Assembly (NCBI GenBank): GCA_029204225.1
Contig: CM055099.1
Location: 64,787,614-64,851,613, forward strand
Source of the DNA: Diphasiastrum complanatum
Taxonomy: Eukaryota; Streptophyta; Lycopodiopsida; Lycopodiales; Lycopodiaceae
Direction: 5' to 3'
Length of the DNA: 64,000 bases
Positions 42,864 to 54,335 of the stretch are shown one piece after another (position 1 is the stretch's first letter; each line of letters begins with the position of its first letter). The position numbers and the translations under genes are program-made. Below the pieces are notes generated by a model, which worked only from the letters and a program-made list of their open reading frames with translations, was not told the DNA's origin and did no database searches.

Positions 42864-43015
42864 TGTGAAAAGTTTTTACACTTGGTGTGTGTGGTCGGGC
42901 TAGGGATTGAACCTAGGACCTCCCCCATTCCGGTGGGGTGCTCTAACACTGAGCTACCTGTCCATTTGTGTTCCAAGAGTGTTGTGCAAGGCTATAGCCT
43001 TGACACTTTCTAACA
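42864..43015 (-). repeat. TRIM 3' LTR with tRNA-like segment
   Basis: 152 bp. Positions 42963-42893 (- strand) form a tRNA-like sequence: an A-box like GTAGCTCAGTG, a B-box GGTTCAATCC and a T-arm CTAGG/CCTAG. It carries more substitutions than the right copy. Confidence 0.8.
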
Positions 43016-43785
43016 CTCCCCCTCAAGGCATAGCCCTTTTTAGCTATTGCCCGCCTAGACCACACCCACAACCATGGCTCTGATACCATGATAAATTTTA
43101 CAATTTTTAGGACAATAATGATTGTATTTTACAATCATAGAGAGTTATTGGTTGCTTAATCAATGGATCTATCAAGGTCTGCACATTAGATCTTGATCTA
43201 GATTAACTACACTTGGATTTAAGCAAGAGCAATGGATCAACACATCATTAATTAGTGAGAGCAGCCTCACACGTGTGGAGTACTGTCCACAGGCCTACAC
43301 TTGAAACAACAAGTACAATCATCCTAGATAGCAATCATTCATAAAAATCACAAGACAAATGACTAGAACCTCACAAAAGTGTAAAATGCAAAAGTCTCAT
43401 CAATCTTCTTAGCAAAATGATAATCCTTTTATGGATCAAGTACATCCACGAGTTTGGTACAGTCCAGCAGGTCTTCACACGTGTGAAGAGTGCCACATCA
43501 CTCAGATATATCCATTTGATTCATCCTTGATCCTTATCCAATAGTTGACCTTCTAGAATATGGCTAAAATCCAAAAAGCTAGTCTCCTAGAATATAGGAA
43601 TATTCCCTACAAAATAGGATCTAAAAAAATGGTAAACTCTTATCTTCTAGTACTCTATACACACGTGTGAACATCCACTTGCCATGTGGGAGCATTTACT
43701 CATGCACATGCAAGGAAAAGCTAATTTCTAGGTGACTAAAAACTAGTCATATCATGTATCACTCTCTTACTTAGTTCTGATACCA

Positions 43786-43937
43786 TGATAAATTTCTTAC
43801 ACTTGGTGTGTGTGGTCGGGCTAGGGATTGAACCTAGGACCTCCCCCATTCCAGCGGGGTGCTCTACCACTGAGCTACCCGTCCATTTGTGTTCCAAGAG
43901 TGTTGTGCAAGGGCTATAGCCTTGACACTTTCTAACA
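43786..43937 (-). repeat. TRIM 5' LTR with tRNA-like segment
   Basis: 152 bp. Positions 43884-43814 (- strand) fold as a near-complete tRNA cloverleaf: acceptor GGACGGG/CCCGACC with one mismatch, D-arm GCTC/GAGC, T-arm CTAGG/CCTAG, and A-box TAGCTCAGTGG with B-box GGTTCAATCC. The anticodon loop would read CTGGAAT. With no CCA-trailer context and a repeated setting, this is tRNA-derived rather than a working tRNA gene. Confidence 0.8.
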
Positions 43938-44960
43938 CTCCACAAGGCAATTTATGGCTTGAAACAATCAACAAGAGCTTGGTTTCAAAGGATCAACACA
44001 TTCCTCATCCAACATGGCTTCAAACCAAGCATTGCCGATTCAACGTTTATTTCAAGTCAGTCCAACATTCCTTCATTATCATCACCTTGTATGTCGATGA
44101 TACATTGCTCTTCAACAACAATACCAATCAGGTAAAGGATGTTATATCCTCCGAATTCGACATGACCGATTTGGGCGAAGCTCACTACTGTCTAGGAACT
44201 CAAATCCATAGAGACAGAGCGCTTCATAACACCCTTATCAGATATAATTTGTTTAATTGTAAAGAAGCTCACTCACTAATGGATTCAGGCATGCGATTGT
44301 CAAAGGACCAATGTCCTCAGACAATGCAAGGAAATGAGCAAATGAGAGAGTATCCATATCAATCGATACTCGGCTCTCTCATGTATGCAATGGTTTGTAC
44401 AAGACCTAACATCTCTTTTGTAGTTAGCTCATTAAGCCAGTTCATGCTAATCTTGGAATCATACATTGGAAGGCTCTTATCAGAGTCAAGACGTACATCC
44501 GAGCTACAATGGACCTGTGCATTTGCTATGGAAAAGTCGACAATGACAATCTTCATCAGCTAAGTGGATATTTAGATGCAAGCTGGGGAGGAGATGTAGA
44601 TATTCGTAAATCCACATTTGGATTTACATTCTTCTTCAATGGTAGCCCTCTCTCCTAGAACAGTCGTAAGCAAACCTCTATCGCTCTCTCATCCACATAA
44701 GCAGAATACATTGTTGCTTCTCAAGTATTAAGGAGACAATTTGGTTGAGAAATTTACTGTCAAATATTAATCTGAATCAGTAAACTTCTATAGTTATGTT
44801 TGATAATCAGAGTGCCATTGTCTTATTGGCCAATCCTCTGAAAGATAATAATACACCTTTTCACAATGTTCGATTATTCATTCATCTTTGCAAACACACA
44901 AACGTATATATAACATTGTATTATTGCTTGCAAATTGCTAGCAAGATCTTGGACACTTAC

Positions 44961-45469
44961 TAAATGCAATGCTAAATATATCCATGGACCCAAATTAGAC
45001 TAGAATTAGTCAGTAACATAATTAATAAAGTGGCTTGAACAACCGCACTATATTTGTGAATGGTGGAATTTTAATAATAGTTGTAAGGCCAATTTAGCTA
45101 AATAAGGCTCCAAACTTGTAGTAGAAGCACAAAGGATGACTATAATTAATTGAGATCAAAGTTGGAGGCTATTGTTCATTTGTCTAATTTGGATCCTTAG
45201 TGTTCTTGAAGCTTCTCTTGGAGAGCATTCTTGATGGTAATGGTGATGCATGTGCCTAAAATCACATGAGAGCTTTGATCATCCTCTAGATTCATGCCCT
45301 ATGCATTGAATGATCATTAATGATGAATAATGATACCTTACTTTTTCTATTTTGGTGAAGTTTTGCTACATTTATCCATCTTCTTGATTTTTGACTAGTT
45401 TTCTTGATTTCTTATTTTTTAAAGCTAATTTGATATTCAAGAATGGATTAGATGTTTCAATGCTAAGAT
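44961..45469. other. Gene-free stretch between copia fossils
   Basis: AT-rich, no coding region or repeat recognised. LTRs of the flanking elements may once have been here. Confidence 0.35.
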
Positions 45470-46960
45470 TTAGTACACTATACAAGAAGCAATCAAATCA
45501 ACAAGTGAATGCAACTGTAGAGACATCTCATGCCCCCATCAAGAAGTGATGAAGATGTATTCATTATGAACCATTAGAGAGCATCAGATGACAACACATG
45601 ATTTTTTTATTCTGGAGCCACTCATCATATGACCAGTCATATCGATTGTTTTCAGTCCTATACACCTTACATTACCTGGAAAATATGTTCACCTCGACAA
45701 CAACAACACACATGCTATCAAAGGTGAAGGCATTGTAAGATTAAGCTTCCAGAATGATCAATTCAAACTGCTCTATAAAGTCTTTACTGTACCAAATTTG
45801 TTTGTGAATCTACTATCTGTTAGCAAAATTACTGATCTAGGATATATCATAGAACTCAAATCTGATCAGTACAGAGTTGTCTAGAGGACAAACAAGATCT
45901 TTGCACGAGGAAAGAGACATGGATACTTATACAGACTGAGTCATTGTTATTCTGCTTCTTCTACAAATCAAGCCATAAATACCTCTGTTCATATCAATAA
46001 AAGACTACTTTGGCATTATAGACTTGGTCACTTAAATTATGCATTTCTTTTGAACATGTCTAAACAATTTATTATACTTGATCTCGACTATCCAAATAGG
46101 AAAGTCAAATTCTCTGTCTGCCAAAGTTGCATTATCGGAAAGTAGACTAGAAATCCATTTAGATCAAGTCACCAGCATGTAGCTAAAGATTTGCTAGACA
46201 TTGTACATACATCCGTATGTCGCCCAATGTGCCAAATTCTTTATAACCTTTATTGATGAATATTCTAGACTAACAACTGTATATTTTATTAAGCATAAAT
46301 CAGAGGCATTCAGCCTTTTCAAAACATTTGAAGGAGTGAGCTGAAAAGAAAACTAGTAAACGAATCAAAGCATTGAGGTTTGACAATGGTGGAGAGTACA
46401 TAATAACCGAATTCAAGGAGTACTACCTTAGCCAAGGCATCGAGTAGGAATTCATCACTTCTTATTCGCCGGACTTGTTGAGAGGAAGAACTGAATCTTA
46501 GTCAAATCAGCTAAGTGCATGCTTTCTCATGCATCAAAACTTAAGTACTTTTGGGCTGAAGTTCTTTCAATTACAACTTATGTTCAGAATAGATGTTCAA
46601 CTAAAGGCCTCTCATGTAAAATATCTCATGAAGTTTGGACAGGCTCCAAACCATCACTGAAAAGCCTCCGAGTGTTCGAACGTATCGCCTATGCGTAGAT
46701 CCTGAAGAAGACCAATTGGACTCCCACAGACTCAAATCCATCCTCATTGGTTATACTTATTTAGACAAAACCTACAAACTGTATGATCTTTATACATCAA
46801 AGATATTCTTCAGCTGGGATGTCCTGTTTATCTAGGATTAGTTTATCGACTTGAAGGACAAGAGCAAAGTTCTAGACGACGGACTATTGACTACTCTTTG
46901 CCATTAACACGACAATTCGAGTCTCAGGTTCAAATGCGTTGACAGGCACGTTGACAGGCA
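45470..46960 (+). mobile_element. Ty1/copia retrotransposon, protease to integrase (fossil)
   Basis: Degraded + strand copia. It has a protease-like SGATHHMTSHI near 45612; a pre-integrase part with a CX2C-type zinc site near 46115; integrase core pieces near 46240-46420 (TFIDEYSRLT-like, RFDNGGEYI); and a post-core part with KISHEVWTGSKPSLKSLRVF near 46620. Similar to the elements at 41.2 and 55.4 kb, so one family in several copies. Many breaks; old. Confidence 0.7.
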
Positions 46961-47389
46961 AACAGCTCTTTGACAACGAATCTGAAGAAGACAGTGGAAA
47001 TGTGGTGAGCAGTGGAAGTGGTGAGAAGATGGTGATGAATCGGTAGTGTGGCAGTTACCAACAAGATAGTTCAAGATGAACCAGATACTCTAATGCGTAA
47101 TGGAACAAAAATGCACTCAGATAAAATCAAAATGTGATTATAGAAGCTTGAAGTTGGTCGTGAAACAGTAGGGAGCTCAACCTTCAGCTGAAATCGTTGA
47201 TAGCTATATCATCAGAATTACAACTAACTAATTCTACATAAGCCTACATAGTCACTGAACATCGTTACATAATATTTTGTGTATGTTGTTACACAAGATG
47301 TTTGTCAGATGAACAGTGCATGAAAGCCCTAAGAAAATCTACTTACAGCTCCATAGAACGCTGCCGTTATTTAACGGTAAGTGGATCAG
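46961..47389. other. Short gene-free junction
   Basis: A small direct repeat GTTGACAGGCA occurs at about 46938-46970. No gene. It lies between two copia fragments of opposite orientation. Confidence 0.3.
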
Positions 47390-47718
47390 ATTTTTCTAGT
47401 TAACTGTATGAAAAAATTAACTAAGAGTCCAATTTATACAAAGGGTCAAATTTATACAAAGGGTCGGATTTATGTTCTACCCATTGCCATAGACCTTCGT
47501 CCTTCAACAAGAGTGAAGTCTTTAATTTCCAAATCAAGTAGTTTGAACCTTCTGGGTCCAAGATTGTAGTGATCTTAGCTTGAATATTGGCGATCGATGA
47601 CATCTTCTATTTTTTAATAACCTCCAGATAGCGGCTTGCTGATGGATGTAAGAAGAATGCTGAGAGGGATGCCAAGATACCATTGTATCAATTTTAATTT
47701 CATATGCTATGATACCAC
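47390..47718 (-). mobile_element. Copia gag start and primer site (fossil)
   Basis: On the - strand, the primer-site-like TGGTATCATAGC (47717-47706) follows the LTR end. A gag N-terminus then opens near 47603 with MSSIANIQAKITTILDPEGS and WQWVE, typical of copia gag. The element is cut near 47390. Confidence 0.7.
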
Positions 47719-48463
47719 TGTAGGAAAAATAGTAATTATTCTTCCACAGAGAACACGATGTAAGTTTGAATAAATCAAACTAATATCAGTGTCTTCAATC
47801 GTGATTTTATCTTTTCTATGTACTAATAGAACAATATTTATTCTGATTGAATATGCGTTATATGCGGAAGTAAGACACTATATGCAGAAGCTTGAGACAA
47901 CTTAAGACAATTTAGACAATGAAAAACTATTGATCAAAAACCATTTTTTATAACTCTGATTCTGACTCATCAATATACATCTCTTGTTGTCTTATCTCGC
48001 TGTTGTGTCTCTGATTGACTAGTTTCAATGAGTAGTGCAAATGTATTTATATTGCTACAGAACAGGTCTTTTGGACTTTTATTTACTGTAATAGTAGATA
48101 TCAAACCATTTATGACAGTTGATATTCAAATAGATGCTCTATTTCTAGGCTCGAATAAATATTGTTCGCGAATATTTCGCGACAGTGTGTCTCTTCGTCT
48201 CAGCTTCGTGTTTTGCGAATTGTTCGGAACACTTGTCTCTTCATGACATTTTCGTCTTTTGTGAATTGTTCACGACAGATGACAATTCTTGAGCTTGAAG
48301 TAGGAAGCTAGAATATTTCACGAATTGTTCGAGATAGTTTCGTGACATCTAAGGCTTGAACAAGACACTGTTTTGCGAATTTTTCGTGAATCTTTCGAGT
48401 TGGTCACGAATAGAAAAGTTTTGAGTTTGTGTCCGTTTCTTTCTCATCCTTTGTCAAGTAAAA
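47719..48463 (-). repeat. Copia LTR (left member of an inverted LTR pair)
   Basis: About 745 bp matching, in reverse, the LTR at 51108-51857. On the - strand it ends CCTACA directly before the primer site. It contains many TTCGYGAA-type short palindromes (for example 48160-48380). Its first bases are missing relative to the right copy. Confidence 0.85.
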
Positions 48464-49740
48464 TGTGCGCTTGACAAAGGATCAATTGGTAAAGTTTGGT
48501 GGTGATGCTTGTTTCATTACAAAGGAAGAAATCTTGGTTGCTAGGGGCAATAGACAAGGCAGACTTTTCAAGCTTGATGCTTTTGTTATGGCTAACAAAA
48601 AGGATGGAATGGAAAAGGAGATTGGTCTCAACTCTCCAAAGTTCCCTTTAAGCATCAATAAGAATGGTGGATCTTATGCAAAGTATAACAAGCTTCCTTA
48701 TGCTAGATCTAGGTCAAGATCTAATATGCTTCTTGGAGATGTTCATCTTTGTGCTAACTTGGCTAGTCTTGAGGATAATGATGGTGTTTAAATGGTTCTT
48801 CATGGCAAGTGCAAGCATGAAAAAGGTAAGGAAAGAGCTAACTTCATCAATGGAGGTGGTGAAGGTTCTTCCTTGAAAAAGATTGTTGTTAATGATTTCT
48901 TTGATCATATGGAAAAAGATGTTGCTAGGTGCATGCATGAAGGAGGTGGTTCTTCTACATTCTTATGACTTTGATGGTCAAGAGGAAGATCAAGAGGTTG
49001 GTTTGAAAGGGCTTCAAAACACAAAAGGAAAGATGGCAATTTGGAGCTAGTCAAGAGCATCAAAAGAGGGTCATTTGGCAAGGATGTTTTGGATCTATTT
49101 TTGTAGTCTTTAAACTCAAGTAAGGTCAAAGAAGCAGCAAGGAAGTGTTGTTCAAGTCTACTTTACTTGTTCTATCTCATGTTTGAGCAATTTCATGTGG
49201 ATGTGTGCAGGTTGTCAAGATATGGACAAACTAGCTACATTGTCATGCAATATCTTATTGTTGGAGTTGTACTAGCATTCTTGGCTGGTTTTACTGATGG
49301 AAATGAAGCTATTGGAGGTTCATTATGTCACTCATCCATGATCAAGGTCTCAAGTGTTGAGTTACTTGATGCCAATGTTTGGAGATTGTCAATTTTTGGT
49401 GAATTCATGGTCATTTTCTTGTGCCAAGTAGATCTTGAAGATGGACTAGTGCAACCTACTTGGTTTATGAAGTCATGTGGTGCTAGATTTGCATCATTGA
49501 TGTACTCACCTACCCATGGATTTCCAAGGTTTGATGGTTTCTTGTAGCAAGATGGAGATGGAGGCTCATTCATGAAGTTTTATGGTGGAGATATATCAAG
49601 AAAGGACAAAGTTGGAGGAGACAAGCAAGCAAATGGTCATCACTTACATTTATTGTTTGGTTGCTGTAATTTTCCAGAGAGTTCAAAGTTTGAAACATGG
49701 AGGAATCATTTCATTTATATTCTAGGGTTTACATTTTGGA
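48464..49740 (+). mobile_element. Copia pre-integrase remnant and decayed sequence (fossil)
   Basis: The + strand begins in the copia protease/pre-integrase linker (ACFITKEEILVARG, GRLFKLDAF; 48495-48590), closely like the - strand element at 52.6-52.9 kb. The rest is coding-like but unassignable, including a 126-codon ORF at 49167-49547. Broken and old. Confidence 0.45.
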
Positions 49741-50100
49741 GGGAAAGCCAAGTGGCCAAATAGGGTTTGGACCTGCTATAAAAAGATGTAACTCGTGGAG
49801 AGACACATCTTCTCCCTTCTCTCTCTCATGTCATCATTATACATGGTCCTCTTTGGGTTCCACTACTCATTGGTGATATCTTGCAATCTTATGTGTAGAA
49901 TGATCATTTATTGCTATTTTCGGTTCCACACGTGTGAAATATAGTAGGGTACTATAATTGTATAGACAACAACTATATTTTATGTTTTGGTTCATTTTTG
50001 GTCAGTATCTCTTAGTGTTTGCATCTCATTTTGTATCTAGATGCTGATTTTTCTACATTGGCAAGATTGTTGGTTTGCTCCTTTTGTAACCAAAGATCAG
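49730..50100 (+). repeat. LTR-like promoter region
   Basis: TATAAAAAG at 49777-49785 is followed by a pyrimidine-rich CTTCTCCCTTCTCTC stretch and the palindrome CACACGTGTG at 49927. These fit an LTR U3-R segment. Ends are not defined. Confidence 0.45.
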
Positions 50101-50229
50101 GGACATGGATTGGATCTTGAATGATCTAAAATCTTTCACAGTCATCTCATCAAGGACTGCAGAACACTCAAAATACAACAATGAAAAGAAAAAGTAGTTC
50201 CAACAACAAGCAAACACCAGTTACTCGAT

Positions 50230-51107
50230 CCAGCATGAAGAGGAGGATGAAACTGCATTTATGACCAGGGTCGAAAATTTTCAAGATATCGATTCCTGGT
50301 ACTTGGACTCTGGAACAACTCAGCACATGACCCATCATCGGGATTGGGTCCAAAACTACAAGCCTTTCACCCATTCTAGAGTTGTGCAGCTTGGAGACAA
50401 CTCAACACATTCCATTGAAGGTGAAGGGATAATAAGGGTCGAGTTTTAGAGAGGTGCTGTTAAGTAGCTGTTCAATGTCCTATATATTTTGAACCTTACA
50501 AAGAATCTGCTTTCTATAAGCAAAATCATTGATTCTGGTCATAGGTTGTTATATCTAGCAGACAACACCAAACCTGATATAGCGTTTGCAGTATACAGAC
50601 TGAGCCAATATAATCAGAACCTAGGATCATTAAATTGGAAGTTGGCAAAGAGAGTACTACAATATCTCCAGGAAATGAAAGACTATGGACTGTGTTACTC
50701 AAAGAAAGTTGGATTTCACATTGAATCATACAGTGACGCAAGTTGGGCATCCATGAAGGATGATAGCAAAAGTATTTTAGGAGGTTGTACTCTAGCATCT
50801 GGCACAAGCATACTCTGGATTAGCAAGAAGCAAACAACTATAGCTCAATCTTCCTGTGAAGAGGAATATGTAGCAGTAGCCAAGATGGCAAACGCATTAA
50901 ACAAGTATTGGAAGGATTTGATGAATCTAGTTCTGAGCCTTATGTCTTGTTAATGGATAACACTTTAGCAATCTATCTTACAAAAAATCATGTATTTCAC
51001 CCATAGAGGAAATGACAGCTGATATCTTTACAAAGCCACTAAGTAAAGCCTTGTTCGAAAAGCAGAAGAAGATTGGGGTTAGTCCAACTGCCACTTCGAG
51101 AGGAAGC
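50230..51107 (+). mobile_element. Ty1/copia retrotransposon, protease and RNase H parts (fossil)
   Basis: Protease WYLDSGTTQHMTHHRDW (50297-50350) and the following linker, then RNase H (YSDASWASMKDDSKSILGG near 50730; TIAQSSCEEEYVAVAKM near 50840). The C-terminal MTADIFTKPLSKALFEKQK (51010-51065) runs to a polypurine GAGAGGAAG just before the LTR at 51108. The middle of pol is absent. Same family as the - strand piece at 47.4-48.5 kb, judged by the shared LTR. Confidence 0.75.
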
Positions 51108-51857
51108 TGTAGAACAAATGATTAGATAGATCTTGATTCTACCAACAAAGTGCATAGTTTACTTGACAAAGGATGAGAAAGAAATGGACACAAACTTGAG
51201 ACTTTTCTATTCGTGACCAACTCGAAAGATTTACGAAAGATTCGCAAAACAGTGTCGTGTTCAAGCCTTAGATGTCACGAAACTATCTCAAACAGTTTGT
51301 GGAATATTCTAGCTTCCTTCTTCAAGCTCAAGAATTGTCATCTGTCATGAACAATTTGCGAAAGATGAAAATGTCACAAAGAGACAAGTGTTGCAAACAA
51401 TTCGCGAAACACGAAGCTGAGACGAAGAGACAGACTGTCGCAAAATATGCACGAACAGTATTTATTTGAGCCTGGAAACAGAGCGTCTATTTGAATATCA
51501 ACCATCATAAGCAGTTAGATTCTACTGTTATAGTAAATAAAAGGCCAAAAGACCTATTTTGTAGCAATATAAATACATTTGCACTACTTGTTGAAACTAA
51601 CTCAATCAGAGACACAACAACAAGATAAGACAACAAGAGATGTATATTGATGAATCAGATTCAGAGTTATAAAAATTCATTTTTGATCAATAGTTTCTTA
51701 TTGTCTAAATTGTCTTAAGTTGTCTCATGCTTTTGCATATAGTATCTTACTTCTGCATATAATTTCCGCATGCATATTCAATCAGAATAAATACTGTTCT
51801 ATTATTACATAGATCAGATAAAATCAGATTGAAGACACTGATATTAGTTTGATTTAT
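51108..51857 (+). repeat. Copia 3' LTR (right member of an inverted LTR pair)
   Basis: Begins TGTAGAACAAATG after the polypurine tract. About 750 bp, pairing in reverse with 47719-48463. Its last bases are lost at the junction with the next fragment. It is rich in short TTCGCGAA-like palindromes. Confidence 0.85.
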
Positions 51858-52310
51858 CATTAGGAAAATGCCCTTTAATTCCACAATAAAAGTATTTCAA
51901 CTTTGACTTATCTTTCTTTTTGCCAAAAGAGGAAGTCTCACCTTGATCTTGTCCTTTTGACCACTTGCCTTTGCCTTAGATTCGCTATTGCTCTACATCC
52001 TCTTGCATTTTTGTTGAATGATAACTCTCACTCCTCTTACACAAACACTATTATCAGAGAATTGTATGGATGTCTCTGATGCCTAAATTGATTCTACATT
52101 CTCTTCATACCAGGTTATCAGTATTAGAGGATTGCATGGCTGTCTCAGATGCCTAATCATTTTTGCAATCTCTCTTTCATGGCGGTCTAAGACTCCTACA
52201 TTGATAATTTGATTCAACACAAAGAACAACTCATAAAATCCATTCTCTAAGTAATCCATGATCCTATTATCAAGTATTCCTTGTTTCATCAGTTGACATC
52301 AATCCAAACA
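51858..52310 (-). mobile_element. Copia gag fragment (fossil)
   Basis: The - strand encodes gag-like sequence (MDYLENGFYELFFVLNQII near 52250) and a knuckle-like YFYCGIKGHFPN near 51890. No other domain. Broken. Confidence 0.5.
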
Positions 52311-52318
52311 TCAACCAA

Positions 52319-52396
52319 TGTGGTATCAGAGCTGATAATTCACATTCCATCCAATCCCACAGATTGGTATCAGTCCCCACAAAGTGGTATCAGAGC
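52319..52396 (+). repeat. Three primer-site-like motifs in 65 bp
   Basis: TGGTATCAGAGC, TGGTATCAGTCC and TGGTATCAGAGCC occur at about 52321, 52365 and 52382 on the + strand. Each resembles the initiator-Met tRNA primer site of plant copia and TRIM elements. No LTR end is evident directly before them. Confidence 0.7.
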
Positions 52397-52559
52397 CACA
52401 GGTTTATTGCATTACTAGTCACCTCATGTCTACTACTACTTTCCAAAAAGTATTCAAAGATAGTAGACTCTCCAATGCTCACCACCCTTGCAAGATACAC
52501 ACTTGAATGGACAATTTGCATGCAATTTGATGACTCGGCCATTGTCATTGAGGACTCCC

Positions 52560-53985
52560 TTGGAACTCTCATGCTTTGAGGCTAATCCTCAAGATCTTCC
52601 TCCTTTTGATGCTCCTCCTCAATGCAAGCAAAATCACACTTTGCCAAGATCTCCTCTTGAGTGATCTCCTCCTTTGCCAAGCTCATTCTTTCAAAAGCAA
52701 CACTAGCTTCCAACTTAAACAATCTTCCATGTTTAAATCCCTTTGCAATGCAAACATCATTCTTCAAGATGAAGCAAACACCATGCTTAAAGTGGACATC
52801 CAAACCACTTTCTAAGAGTAGACCAACACTAAGCATATTCTTGGTGATTGATGGTACATAAAGGACATTTTCTAGATCCATGCATTTTGAGGATTCTAGA
52901 CACAAAGATATGGTGCCAACACCATCTATCCTACACTCTTCATCATTTGTAGTAAAGACAAACTTTTTAGCATCATTGAATTAGTGTAAGGTTGAGAAAA
53001 AGTCCTTTTCACAAGACATGTGGGAGCTAGCCCCACTGTCGATCCACCAATTGTCTCTTGAATTGCTATTGCTTGTTGGTGAGGATGTAGATGCCATCAA
53101 GAATACATCTACTTCATCCTCCTCCTCCTCCTTTGCAAGGTTTCCTTGTTTGTCCTCATCTACTTGTGCTCTTAGCCTCTTGTAGCATTCAGATGCATAA
53201 TGCCCCTTCTTTCCACAAAAGAAGCATTTTTGCTTTGACTTGTCCTTTGAGCTTGATGCATCACCCTCTTCTTTGGCCTCCTTTGGATGCTTCTTCTTTC
53301 CATTGGTCTTCTTTTTGCCCTTGAATGAGAAATTGGCTTTCTCATCACCATCCTGCAATGACAAGGAACTCATCCTAGATTTTGCATGGAGCATCCTACA
53401 CTCTTCAGCCACTAATACACTGTGAAGTTTTTCTATAGTTGGCAAAGTGTCTTGGATGGCAAAACTTTGGACCAAATTTGCAAAGTCATCTCCTAGACCA
53501 TTAAGGACAATTTGTACAAGCTCTCCATCATAAATCTTCTCTCCAATGGAAGCCAACTCCCTATTTAGAGACTTGATTCTGAGTACATAATCCTATGCAC
53601 TCTCCTCACTTCTCCTCATGCTTTGCAAAATTTGATTTCTAAGCATAAGAACTCTAGAAGTGTTGCTAGACTCATAGATTGATTTTAAAGACTCCCAAGC
53701 CTCTTTAGCATTAGTACAAGCTGATACTTCTCTCAACAAATCATTGCTCACATTCATCTTCACACAATGAAGTGCAAGCCTAGATCTCTTCTTGTATCTA
53801 GCTAACTCCTGTGCACCTAGAGGTTCATCTTCATCTTCAATCAAGAACTCATAAAGGTCTTGGAGCACCAATAGTGACTCCATTCTAACCTTCCAAATAG
53901 CATAATTTGTAGAATTCAACCTCTCACTAGCTTCTAGAAGGTATGCTCCAACAGATCCCATCTTACTAGTGACTTCTACAAACAA
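52560..53985 (-). mobile_element. Ty1/copia retrotransposon, gag and protease (fossil, fairly well kept)
   Basis: The - strand gag opens at 53985 (MFVEVTSKMGSVGAYLLEAS; YAIWKVRMESLL) and continues through EAWESLKSIYESS. A Lys-rich stretch and the zinc knuckle CFFCGKKGHYASEC follow at about 53225, then the protease WWIDSGASSHM near 53030 and the linker LYVPSITKNMLSVGLL near 52860, stopping at about 52580. Integrase, reverse transcriptase and RNase H are absent. Few breaks, so relatively young. The leader, primer site and 5' LTR lie at 53990-55420. Confidence 0.85.
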
Positions 53986-53991
53986 GAAATA

Positions 53992-54335
53992 GATTTGATT
54001 GACTTGAAACTCACAAAGGTCTCACACTTGCAGTGTTTCACTCAAATTTGATTTCTAATCCAACAAATGGACTTATAATCACAGTTCTATCACTCCCTCA
54101 CAAAGCTGGAATGAAGATAAGATGAAGTGAAAACTACTTTCAAACAAATCTTGCCAAGAAATGGATTTGATTGTCTCTAGAAACTCACTAAGGTCTCTCT
54201 CTTGTAGTTTTTCACTCAAATTAGATTTCTAATCCAACAAATGGACTTATAATCTCAGTTCTAGCACTCGCTCACAAAGTTGGAATGAAGATAAGATGAT
54301 GTGAAATCTACTTACAATCAAATCTTGCCAAATTT
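53992..54335. repeat. 172 bp tandem duplication in the copia leader
   Basis: Two copies start with GATTTGATT at 53992 and 54164. Both contain CTCACWAAGGTCTC, ATCCAACAAATGGACTTATA and GGAATGAAGATAAGATGA. They are about 90 percent alike and lie between the primer site and the gag start. Confidence 0.9.

Larger units (their letters stand above)
42864..43937 (-). mobile_element. TRIM-like non-autonomous LTR element
   Basis: The 1074 bp insert has two direct 152 bp terminal repeats. On the - strand the LTR begins TGTTAGAAAG and ends CA. The 5' LTR (right) is followed at once by TGGTATCAGAAC, close to the usual initiator-Met primer site, at 43785-43774. The 3' LTR (left) is preceded by polypurine GAGGGGGAG at 43024-43016. 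The flanks share CTCC (or ACTCC) at 42860-42863 and 43938-43941. There is no coding capacity. A second LTR-end/primer-site junction (TTTATCATGGTATCAGAGCC) lies inside near 43095-43075, implying an earlier nested or strand-switched copy. LTR divergence of several percent suggests moderate age. Confidence 0.85.
41160..44960 (+). mobile_element. Ty1/copia retrotransposon (fossil) hosting a TRIM insertion
   Basis: Order on the + strand: gag tail and knuckle-like KLFCRYYK near 41285; protease area with MTSHIAVSNP (41502 on) and NLLSASKI; integrase end with SPHEVWTRSRPSLKNLRVFGC (41950-42010); reverse transcriptase start DIYMIQLEGYVLEG (about 42790). It resumes past the insertion at about 43940 with reverse transcriptase box YVDDTLLF (44088), DLGEAHYCLGTQIHRDRA, and RNase H to about 44960. 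A 1.07 kb element sits inside the reverse transcriptase. Broken in several places and internally shortened; no LTRs found. Close kin to the elements at 45.5 and 55.4 kb. Confidence 0.8.

Noticed and set aside
42893-42963. tRNA gene
   Set aside because: The cloverleaf-like sequence recurs in both LTRs of a TRIM element and has acceptor mismatches; tRNA-derived, not a functional tRNA.
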